Source: UBA1413 sp964395045 (lineage in GTDB: Bacteria; Bacteroidota; Bacteroidia; Bacteroidales; Prolixibacteraceae). From it: a DNA stretch of 7,680 nt. The position numbers and the translations under genes are program-made. Position 1 is the stretch's first letter. Every line of letters starts with the position of its first letter. The notes beneath the pieces were generated by a model. That model was not told the origin of the DNA. It ran no database searches and saw nothing but the letters and a program-made list of their open reading frames with translations. The stretch is from assembly GCA_964395045.1 (NCBI GenBank), contig CAYNBE010000180.1, forward strand, positions 1-7,680, given 5' to 3'. This document shows positions 1-5,640 of the stretch, piece after piece.

Positions 1-492
1 CCCCGGAAACTTTCATTTGTATACCGGCTGGCATATCAGACCACGGTGGCAGGAGAGGTGCCGTTTTATTACCAGACACAGGTGATTACCTCGGTACTGG
101 CACGTTATATTTCGGAGGGGCTTGGCGGATCAATGACCATGCGGGGGATTCTGCGCAACAGGGTGATCGGCGACGGATTTTTTTACGGCAATGCCGAAGC
201 CCGCTGGAAAGCTGTACATTTCACTTTTATCAGGAATAACTTTTATCTGGGGGTGAACGGTTTTTTGGATTTTGGGCAGGTAACCAAAAAGATTCCATTC
301 ACTACCCGTAACTTTACAGGGACCAGGTCTGATTATTTCCTCAAGGATGCGGAAAAACTCCATGTTTCGTATGGGGCAGGATTGCGGATCGTAATGAATG
401 AGAATTTTGTCATCGCCCTGGATCACGGACGGGCTACCAATGAACAGGATGGAACAGGGGGCACCTATATCGGCCTGAATTATCTGTTCTGA
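1..492 (+). CDS. C-terminal part of an Omp85/BamA-TamA-like outer membrane beta-barrel protein (5' truncated by window)
   Basis: The reading frame is open from the first base to a TGA at 490-492, giving the last 163 residues of a longer protein. It contains LGGSMTMRGI (residues about 41-50 of the visible part). This resembles the conserved (V/I)RGF/Y loop-6 motif of Omp85 barrels, with Arg48-Gly49 as the key pair, and is followed by a short acidic and glycine-rich stretch and a strand containing N-A-E-A-R-W. The remainder alternates hydrophobic and polar residues as in antiparallel beta strands, and the last residues are G-L-N-Y-L-F. A terminal Phe is the usual BamA-recognised signal of outer-membrane barrels. 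Family members insert barrels or translocate proteins and lipids in the outer membrane. POTRA domains, if present, would lie upstream of the window. A GTG at 46 could be taken as a start, but the frame continues upstream, so it is internal. A general surface-antigen (D15) or ShlB-like barrel is possible, and the substrate cannot be told. Confidence 0.72.
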   Translation, partial: PRKLSFVYRLAYQTTVAGEVPFYYQTQVITSVLARYISEGLGGSMTMRGILRNRVIGDGFFYGNAEARWKAVHFTFIRNNFYLGVNGFLDFGQVTKKIPFTTRNFTGTRSDYFLKDAEKLHVSYGAGLRIVMNENFVIALDHGRATNEQDGTGGTYIGLNYLF

Positions 493-500
493 CACTTCAT

Positions 501-529
501 CCGGGAAGCTTTTTCCTGGGGATTTTTTT
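501..529 (+). terminator. Probable intrinsic terminator of the barrel gene
   Basis: CCGGGAA (501-507) pairs with TTCCTGG (513-519), with one G-T pair and a 5-nt loop. Three bases later comes a run of seven T (523-529). It starts 8 nt after the stop codon of the barrel gene and lies in the convergent gap before the serine deaminase. There is no T-run on the other strand, so it should act only on plus-strand transcripts. The 3-nt gap between stem and T-run makes it slightly imperfect. Confidence 0.55.
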
Positions 530-576
530 ACAGAGCCCGATATAGTCCAGGTAGCGAACCGGAAATACCCGGATGT

Positions 577-1776
577 TCAGGGCAAGGCGTTCCTCAGTGC
601 CAGTCCGCCCTGTGAGGTTTCACGGTATTTGCTTTGCAGGCTGATGCCGGTTTCATACATGGTTTTCACCACTTCGTCGAAGCTGATCCTATGGCGTCCG
701 TCCGACATCAGCGCATAGGTGTTGTGTGCCAGTGCCCGTTGTGCTGCAAAGGCGTTCCTTTCGATACAGGGAATCTGTACAAGACCGGCCACCGGATCGC
801 AAGTGAGCCCGAGATGGTGTTCGATCCCCATTTCAGCTGAATACTCTATCTGTGAAACGGTACCTCCCATCATCTGGCTGGCGGCTGCCGAAGCCATGGC
901 GCATGCTGTACCCACCTCCCCCTGACACCCTACTTCGGCCCCGGAAATTGATGCGTTGGTTTTGACAAGGTTCCCGATCAGTCCGGCAACAGCCAGAGCT
1001 TTCAGAATCGCATCCTTTTCGATCCGGTATACTTTTTTATGGTAATAGAGCACGGCCGGGAGAACTCCGCTTGCACCGCAGGTGGGAGCGGTCACCACTT
1101 CACCCCCCGATGCATTTTCTTCGGAAACGGCAAGGGCATAGGCAAAAATCTGTGCCCTCCGTTTGAAAGGGCCCGAATAGTTCCCGGCTTTGGCCTTTGT
1201 TTCACGGGCCTTCCTCGGAAGCTTCAGTTCACCGGGAAGAATCCCGTCGGCATGCAACCCTCTCCGGATGCACCCCTGCATCGCATCCCAAATTCCATCC
1301 AGGAAATGCCAGATTTCCTTCCCTTCATGCATTTCAACATACTCCCAGAATTTCAGCCCGTTCCTGAGGCAAGTTGCCAGAATATCATCCATGGTGGAAT
1401 GTGGGTAGACACTTTCTGTTTCCTGTGCCGACCGATCGTCTGTGACAGCCCCGCCACCGACGCTGTATGCTGTCCATGAATCGAGCAACCCGCCTTCACG
1501 ACAGAAGGCTTCAAATTTCATTGCGTTGGGGTGGACCGGCATAAATACCCCGGACTGCCAGTCAATCTCTTTCAACTTTTCGCCTAAAACGGATTTCAAT
1601 GCAACATCGGTCAGGTGTCCTTTTCCCGTGGCAGCAAGGCTTCCGTATAAGATAACCCTGAATGAATCAGCGTTTGGGTTTTTGCGCAAAAATTGTTCTG
1701 CAGCCTTTGCCGGGCCCATGGTATGGCTACTCGAAGGCCCGCGACCAATTTTATATATCTCTCTGAGAGATTCCAT
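577..1776 (-). CDS. sdaA: L-serine ammonia-lyase (L-serine dehydratase), single-chain iron-sulfur type
   Basis: Cytosolic enzyme converting L-serine to pyruvate and ammonia with a [4Fe-4S] cluster. From the ATG at 1776 the protein has 399 residues, slightly shorter than the roughly 455 of Enterobacteria. The N-terminal beta domain opens with IGRGPSSSHTMGP (residues about 10-22), the family signature. The C-terminal alpha domain has APTCGASG (about 230-237), GCQGEVG (283-289), LTCDPV (324-329) and IPCIERN (335-341). Cys284, Cys326 and Cys337 are spaced 42 and 11 residues apart, as expected for the three cluster ligands of this family. The frame extends 20 codons further upstream to 1836, but those residues are unlike the family N-terminus, so 1776 is preferred. 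No Shine-Dalgarno is visible. A near-match to the Bacteroidota -7 box (TAACTTTC, minus strand, 1816-1809) lies between the two candidate starts and weakly supports the shorter form. It is divergent from the dipeptidase gene and convergent with the barrel gene. Confidence 0.95.
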   Translation of the reverse strand: MESLREIYKIGRGPSSSHTMGPAKAAEQFLRKNPNADSFRVILYGSLAATGKGHLTDVALKSVLGEKLKEIDWQSGVFMPVHPNAMKFEAFCREGGLLDSWTAYSVGGGAVTDDRSAQETESVYPHSTMDDILATCLRNGLKFWEYVEMHEGKEIWHFLDGIWDAMQGCIRRGLHADGILPGELKLPRKARETKAKAGNYSGPFKRRAQIFAYALAVSEENASGGEVVTAPTCGASGVLPAVLYYHKKVYRIEKDAILKALAVAGLIGNLVKTNASISGAEVGCQGEVGTACAMASAAASQMMGGTVSQIEYSAEMGIEHHLGLTCDPVAGLVQIPCIERNAFAAQRALAHNTYALMSDGRHRISFDEVVKTMYETGISLQSKYRETSQGGLALRNALP

Positions 1777-1838
1777 GACAGTAAAAATATTCTTATTTTT
1801 GGGAATTTGAAAGTTATTGAATTCTGGTGAGCGCATTT

Positions 1839-1982
1839 ACTGTCGGCTCTGCCGCGGGGTAAGCGAACAACGCAATAAAGAAGTCCTTGACGGAATCGCC
1901 TGCCCGACAGTCAGGCGCGGATTTTCAATTTGCTTCTTGCTTGTATGTTAAGTTATTTTTCTGACAGAATAGCAAAATCCGC
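1839..1982. repeat. Nested and overlapping inverted repeats in the divergent sdaA-pepD spacer
   Basis: Three separate perfect inverted repeats sit in this non-coding stretch. ACTGTCGG (1839-1846) matches CCGACAGT (1904-1911). CGCCTG (1897-1902) matches CAGGCG (1912-1917). GCGGATTTT (1917-1925) matches AAAATCCGC (1974-1982). The middle one forms a compact hairpin with a 9-base loop, and that loop contains most of the right arm of the first pair, so the structures are mutually exclusive. No T-run follows the hairpin on either strand, so it is not a clear terminator. It could be an operator region, an alternating leader RNA or the remnant of a small palindromic element; the sequence alone does not decide. 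The rest of the spacer (1983-2092) is AT-rich with no exact -7 box. Confidence 0.45.
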
Positions 1983-2092
1983 AATGCATTCATTCAATAA
2001 ATAGTGGGTGACTGAATAGATATGAGGGTCACATTGCACTTCAAAGTTCTCAGGGAGACAGCGAAGAAAACCAATTCGAATATCAATCAAAG

Positions 2093-3547
2093 ATGAATAC
2101 ACTATCAAATCTTTATCCTCAGCCGCTTTGGGATTATTTCTCGAAAATTCTGGCTATTCCGCGTCCTTCGAAAAAGGAGGAGAAAATGATCGCTTTTCTG
2201 GAGCGGTTTGCCGGTCACCATACCCTTTCCTTTAAACGGGATGAGGCCGGGAATGTGCTGGTTTCGAAGCCTGCCTTCCCCGGAAGGGAAAAGGTTCCTG
2301 TGGTGGTTTTGCAGACACATTTGGATATGGTATGTGAAAAAAATGGGAATAAGGTTTTCGATTTTACAAATGATCCAATTGAAACTGTAGTGGGGGAGGA
2401 ATGGATTTCGGCCAACGGGACTACCCTGGGTGCCGACGATGGGATTGGAATCGCTGCACAACTGGCAGTGCTTGCATCAAAGGATATCAGCCATGGACCA
2501 TTGGAGTGCCTCTTTACTGTAGATGAGGAGACAGGCCTGACCGGTGCATATGCCCTGGAACCCGGTTTCTTCACCGGCAAAATCCTGATCAACCTTGATT
2601 CGGAAGACGAAGGTGAAATCTTCATCGGGTGTGCAGGGGGGATGGACACGGTTGCCCGGATGCGTTTTCGACGACGGAAAGTAAAACAGGAAGAAGTGGC
2701 AGTCCGGTTCAGAATCACCGGTTTGCAGGGAGGTCATTCGGGGGATGATATCCACAAAGGACTTGGAAATGCGATCAAAATTCTTGTCCGGTTTTTACAT
2801 TCTGCGGGAGAGAAATATGGTTTATCGCTTGCAGAACTGACCGGGGGCAACCTCCGGAATGCCATTGCCCGCGAAGCCGAAGCAGTGGTGGTGTTCAACG
2901 GACCAGATTTTGATGGTTTGCTGTCGGACTTTGAGAAATATGCTTCTGTTGTCAGGTTTGAATATGAAAAAACAGAACCGGGACTTTCCCTCATGTCCGA
3001 AATGGCTGAAGTTCCTGGAACCGTTCTGCAACAACCTTCATTTCAACGGCTGATAAATACCCTGATGGCCTGTCCGCACGGGGTGCTCGAATGGAGTGCA
3101 AGGATGCCGGGCATGGTTGAGACTTCAACAAACCTTGCCTCTGTGAAGTTTTTAAACCCTGTTTTGGCAGAATTGACCACCAGCCAGCGCAGCGAAATTG
3201 AAAGCCGCAAGGTGATGGCTGCTTCCATGGTTGCTTCGGTATTCCGGCTGGCAGGTGCCAGGGTGGCCCATTCGGACGGATATCCGGGCTGGACCCCGAA
3301 CCCCGGTTCTCCGGTACTGAAAATGGCGGTGGAATCGTACCGGAAACTGTTTGGCACTGAACCGGTTGTACGCTCCATTCATGCCGGCCTCGAATGCGGA
3401 CTGTTTCTCGACAAAAATCCCGGACTGGACATGATCAGCATCGGCCCGACCATCAAGGGGGCGCATTCTCCAGGTGAGCGGATCCATATCGGCACGGTCG
3501 GTAAATTCTGGAAACACCTGATCGGTATGCTGGAGCAGATTGAATAA
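2093..3547 (+). CDS. pepD: Aminoacyl-histidine dipeptidase (Xaa-His dipeptidase, peptidase family M20C)
   Basis: A metal-dependent cytosolic dipeptidase releasing amino acids from unspecific dipeptides including Xaa-His. The 484-residue length matches the E. coli enzyme (485). The two-zinc site of M20 peptidases can be read directly: His76 and Asp78 in LQTHLDMV, bridging Asp115 in TLGADDG, the catalytic and ligand pair Glu145-Glu146 in TVDEETGL, Asp169 in INLDSEDEG, and the C-terminal His458 in GAHSPGERIHIG. The lid or dimerisation insert lies roughly between residues 185 and 400 and begins with GLQGGHSGDDIHKG. The start follows an A-rich stretch (ATCAATCAAAG) with no Shine-Dalgarno, as is usual in Bacteroidota. 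No signal peptide is seen. It is divergent from the serine deaminase gene, which fits a peptide to amino acid to pyruvate route, but co-regulation is only an inference. The downstream gap holds repeat copy 1. Confidence 0.96.
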   Translation: MNTLSNLYPQPLWDYFSKILAIPRPSKKEEKMIAFLERFAGHHTLSFKRDEAGNVLVSKPAFPGREKVPVVVLQTHLDMVCEKNGNKVFDFTNDPIETVVGEEWISANGTTLGADDGIGIAAQLAVLASKDISHGPLECLFTVDEETGLTGAYALEPGFFTGKILINLDSEDEGEIFIGCAGGMDTVARMRFRRRKVKQEEVAVRFRITGLQGGHSGDDIHKGLGNAIKILVRFLHSAGEKYGLSLAELTGGNLRNAIAREAEAVVVFNGPDFDGLLSDFEKYASVVRFEYEKTEPGLSLMSEMAEVPGTVLQQPSFQRLINTLMACPHGVLEWSARMPGMVETSTNLASVKFLNPVLAELTTSQRSEIESRKVMAASMVASVFRLAGARVAHSDGYPGWTPNPGSPVLKMAVESYRKLFGTEPVVRSIHAGLECGLFLDKNPGLDMISIGPTIKGAHSPGERIHIGTVGKFWKHLIGMLEQIE

Positions 3548-3571
3548 CTGAAAGGCCCGGATTTCTTTTAT

Positions 3572-3679
3572 ACCACAAAGGGACACGAAGGTAATTCTCA
3601 AAGGCCACGAAGGTTAGGTCGTAAATGAAATGTTTTAAATCCTTACCCAATTCTTTTTTTCTTTGAGTTCCCTTATGGA
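3572..3679 (+). repeat. Imperfect palindromic CACAAAG-type repeat, copy 1 (left border of the toxin-antitoxin island)
   Basis: It begins ACCACAAAGGGACACGAAGG. It aligns along its whole length with the element at 4395-4526: 37 of the first 44 positions match by eye, and similarity continues through the AT-rich centre to CTTTGAGTTCC. Its right end is degraded (CTTATGGA where copy 2 has TTTGTGGT), and it is 24 bp shorter than copy 2. Most of the difference is one 22-bp segment lying between two TTTGAGTTC direct repeats in copy 2. It carries no gene. The -7-like box found in copy 2 is lost here (TTTCTTTG in place of TATCTTTG). Confidence 0.75.
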
Positions 3680-3769
3680 GAAAAAACAAATAATATGGAT
3701 ATAGAAAGAGTTGAGGGCCAATGGAACAAAAACGGTGTACAGAAAGAATTAGGATGATTCAAAATTGAC

Positions 3770-3777
3770 TATCTTTG
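3770..3777 (+). promoter_or_regulatory. Bacteroidota -7 promoter box of the toxin-antitoxin operon, probably giving a leaderless mRNA
   Basis: TATCTTTG is an exact match to TAnnTTTG. Only four bases (TAAA) separate it from the antitoxin ATG at 3782. In this promoter class transcription starts a few bases after the box, so the start point would fall at or next to the start codon, leaving essentially no 5' leader. A -33 TTG element at the usual distance is not convincing (TT at 3749-3750). The exact box in this position is the main evidence. Confidence 0.6.
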
Positions 3778-3781
3778 TAAA

Positions 3782-3991
3782 ATGAACGCTATTAAAAATA
3801 TCGAAATAAAGATCAACCAATTGACTCCGAGCATGATTGGGGAGTTGGATCGGTTTTTAGACTACTTAATCAATAAAAGAACTGTCTGTAAGCCAAAAAG
3901 ATTAAAACAGGATTGGGCTGGTAGTTTAAAGGATATTAAGATGACTTCAATTGAATTACAGAAAAAAGCTCTTGATTGGAGACAAAAGTAA
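3782..3991 (+). CDS. DUF2281-like antitoxin of a type II toxin-antitoxin pair
   Basis: A 69-residue charged protein directly upstream of, and overlapping, a PIN-domain toxin. The N-terminal part (INQLTPSMIGELDRFLDYL, about residues 12-30) has the amphipathic pattern of DUF2281 antitoxins. The C-terminal part (DWAGSLKDIKMTSIELQKKA) has the conserved tail seen in that family, which would bind and block the toxin. No classical helix-turn-helix, AbrB or ribbon-helix-helix domain is evident, so how it binds DNA, if it does, is unclear. The ATG lies immediately after an exact -7 box, which supports this start. Codon use and composition are AT-rich compared with the peptidase and oxidoreductase genes on either side, suggesting acquisition from elsewhere. 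The family call is from remembered pattern and gene order rather than a search. Confidence 0.75.
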   Translation: MNAIKNIEIKINQLTPSMIGELDRFLDYLINKRTVCKPKRLKQDWAGSLKDIKMTSIELQKKALDWRQK

Positions 3992-4395
3992 GATACCTGG
4001 TCGACACCAATGTATGGCTTGAGCGGCTTTTAGACCAGGAGAAGTCTGGTATAGCTTCAGAATTTCTCGATTCATCACCAATTGATTCATTATTTGTCAG
4101 TGATTTTTCAATTCACTCAATTGGAATTATACTTTCAAGACTTAAGGAATTCGCTGTACTTGAGAAATTCCTTTATGATTTATTTGTAAATGGACAAATT
4201 GAGCTACTATCTCTTTCTTCGGTTGATCTATTAGACGTTATCGAAAATATAAAGAAGTATAAATTTGATTTCGACGATTCATATCAATATACTGTTGCTC
4301 ATAAGTTTGATATGACAATAGTGACATTTGATAAAGATTTCAATGCCAAAGGAATAAAGAAAAGAACTCCCGAAGAAGTTCTAAAAAAGCAATAA
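3976..4395 (+). CDS. PIN-domain toxin, VapC-like ribonuclease
   Basis: A 139-residue single PIN domain, a magnesium-dependent RNase fold used by VapC toxins to cut tRNA or rRNA. The first beta strand ends in YLVDTNVWLE with Asp10 and Asn12, the first catalytic acid motif. Asp100 and Asp101 (FDFDDSYQY) and Asp119 with Asp121 (VTFDKDFN) supply the later acids. The place where many VapC proteins carry a conserved Glu instead reads VSDFSIHSIGI (41-51) with Asp43 and His47, a variant I associate with the subgroup paired with DUF2281 antitoxins. The start must be TTG at 3976. A TGA lies directly before it in frame, and no ATG or GTG precedes the VDTN motif. The gene overlaps the antitoxin by 16 nt, so translation is probably coupled, and its TAA stop abuts repeat copy 2 (sharing base 4395). 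No truncation is seen. Confidence 0.85.
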   Translation: METKVRYLVDTNVWLERLLDQEKSGIASEFLDSSPIDSLFVSDFSIHSIGIILSRLKEFAVLEKFLYDLFVNGQIELLSLSSVDLLDVIENIKKYKFDFDDSYQYTVAHKFDMTIVTFDKDFNAKGIKKRTPEEVLKKQ

Positions 4396-4526
4396 CCACA
4401 AAGGGATACGAAAGGAATTCACAAAGACCACAAAGTTTAGATTGTAAAATGCATATATTTAATTACTTACCTAATTCAGTTTTATCTTTGAGTTCCTTGG
4501 TGCACTCCTTTGAGTTCATTTGTGGT
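4395..4526 (+). repeat. Imperfect palindromic CACAAAG-type repeat, copy 2 (right border of the toxin-antitoxin island)
   Basis: The element has terminal inverted repeats ACCACAAA (4395-4402) and TTTGTGGT (4519-4526). The left arm contains repeated CACAAAG or ACGAAAG units. The right arm contains two TTTGAGTTC units (4487-4495 and 4509-4517) that partly mirror the left arm, so the transcript could fold into a long imperfect hairpin. It is in the same orientation as copy 1. The first base is the last base of the toxin stop codon. It encodes no protein. Size, terminal inverted repeats and lack of coding capacity resemble a small non-autonomous palindromic element, but no target duplication could be established. 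Confidence 0.8.
4483..4490 (+). promoter_or_regulatory. Exact Bacteroidota -7 box inside repeat copy 2, candidate promoter for the oxidoreductase-malQ unit
   Basis: TATCTTTG is an exact TAnnTTTG match, 58 bp before the oxidoreductase ATG. No clear TTG element is seen about 20 bp upstream, so the promoter is only a candidate. It is the only exact box found between the toxin gene and the oxidoreductase. The corresponding bases in repeat copy 1 do not match the consensus. Confidence 0.35.
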
Positions 4527-4548
4527 AAAAAAAACAACAGGTTAAAAC

Positions 4549-5640
4549 ATGGATAAAGCTAGAATCGGATTTATCGGAGCAGGCGGGATTGCCAGGGCAC
4601 ATGCATATTGCTTGCAGGCAGTTGGCTTTTATTACCCCGATGTCCCCGAAATCGAACTGGTTTCGGTTTGTTCGGCAACAGAAGAGAGCCGGACTTCATT
4701 TGCCGGCAGATTTGGATTCAGCCGGGCAGAGCCCCTTGAATCCTTTATCAGGAACAACGAGTTGGACAGCGTTTATATTCTCGGTCCCAACCATACCCAT
4801 TTCAGCCATTTCAAAGCTGTTCTGGAGATGGAGAATGTCAGGCGGATTTACCTTGAGAAACCTGTTTGTTCCACATGGCAGGAAGAAAAGGAGATGGCAG
4901 CACTGGGAGCTGCTACAGATAAAACCATCCGGGTCGGATTCCAGTATTTGCTGACACCATCGGTGCGGGAGGCTTTAATTCTGTGGAGAACAGGCGTTTT
5001 TGGAAAACCTCTTCATTTTGACCTGAAATATTACCATGGCGATTATCTCCGGGAAAGTTACCGGCAGAAAAGGAAAAGCCGGCTTACCGAAGCGCCCGAC
5101 GGTGGGGCGATGGCTGACCTGGGCTGCCATGGCCTGAGCCTGCTGACAGCATTTCTCGGAAACGGGCTGAAGATGACAGGAGCCATACAGGCGGGAAGCT
5201 TCAACGATGTTCCGGCAGGTTCGGATCTTTTCTCAAGTGTTTCCCTGATTGAACCAAAGAGCATGGCTGCCGGTCATCTCTCAGCCAGCAGGATTTCGTC
5301 GGGTTCAGGCGATATGGTTTGCCTTGAAATATTTGCCGAGAAAGGCGCCATCAGGTATTCGTCGCTGACCCCCGATTTTTTTGAATATTATCTGGAAAAC
5401 GACGGCAGATGGGTCAGACAGCCTGTCGGTAGCAGCTATTCCCCTGTATCGTCTTTCCCTTCGGCCCATGCTCCGGCAGGATGGCTGCGGTCGATGGTCC
5501 ATGCACACTACCTTTTCCTGGGAGGAAACGATCCCGGGGCATTCGTTGCAGGTATGGACCACGGACTGGAGGTACAGAGGCTGGTCCGGGAGAGTGCCGT
5601 ACATCTTGATCTTTACCGTAAAAATCAATGTCATGGGTAA
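4549..5640 (+). CDS. Gfo/Idh/MocA-family NAD(P)-dependent oxidoreductase
   Basis: A 363-residue protein with the two-domain layout of sugar or inositol dehydrogenases. The N-terminal Rossmann fold starts IGFIGAGGIARAHA (residues 6-19), the dinucleotide-binding glycine motif. The LGPNHTHFSHF stretch (78-88) and LEKPVCST (102-109) follow, with the family EKP motif at 103-105 supplying the Lys that contacts cofactor and substrate. The C-terminal alpha/beta domain contains VGFQYLLTP (129-137) and GGAMADLGCHGLSLL (185-199), with Asp190 and His194 in the positions usual for the catalytic loop. There is no Tat or other signal peptide, so it is probably cytosolic. The substrate cannot be deduced. It ends in an 8-nt overlap with the downstream glucanotransferase gene, suggesting one transcript and a role in sugar metabolism. 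It starts 22 bp after repeat copy 2, with no Shine-Dalgarno visible. Confidence 0.9.
   Translation: MDKARIGFIGAGGIARAHAYCLQAVGFYYPDVPEIELVSVCSATEESRTSFAGRFGFSRAEPLESFIRNNELDSVYILGPNHTHFSHFKAVLEMENVRRIYLEKPVCSTWQEEKEMAALGAATDKTIRVGFQYLLTPSVREALILWRTGVFGKPLHFDLKYYHGDYLRESYRQKRKSRLTEAPDGGAMADLGCHGLSLLTAFLGNGLKMTGAIQAGSFNDVPAGSDLFSSVSLIEPKSMAAGHLSASRISSGSGDMVCLEIFAEKGAIRYSSLTPDFFEYYLENDGRWVRQPVGSSYSPVSSFPSAHAPAGWLRSMVHAHYLFLGGNDPGAFVAGMDHGLEVQRLVRESAVHLDLYRKNQCHG

Noticed and set aside
1039..1479. Long plus-strand open frame opposite the serine deaminase
   Set aside because: It is the antisense of a well-supported gene, with low-complexity Cys/Pro/Phe-rich composition and no recognisable domain.
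1777..1836. A 20-residue N-terminal extension of the serine deaminase (start at 1836)
   Set aside because: The extra residues do not resemble the family, whose N-terminus begins just before the GRGPSSSHT motif. A possible promoter box also lies inside the extension.
3551..3571. Possible terminator after pepD (GAAA...TTTC followed by TTTTATA)
   Set aside because: The stem is only about four pairs with an unpaired GC core, so it is too weak to call.
3572..4526. CRISPR array or classical insertion sequence
   Set aside because: There are only two repeat units of over 100 bp with different lengths, no regular spacers and no transposase gene between them.
5381..5632. An 84-residue N-terminal extension of the glucanotransferase
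   Set aside because: It lies wholly within the oxidoreductase gene in another frame and has no GH77 likeness. The ATG at 5633 begins directly at the family N-terminus.
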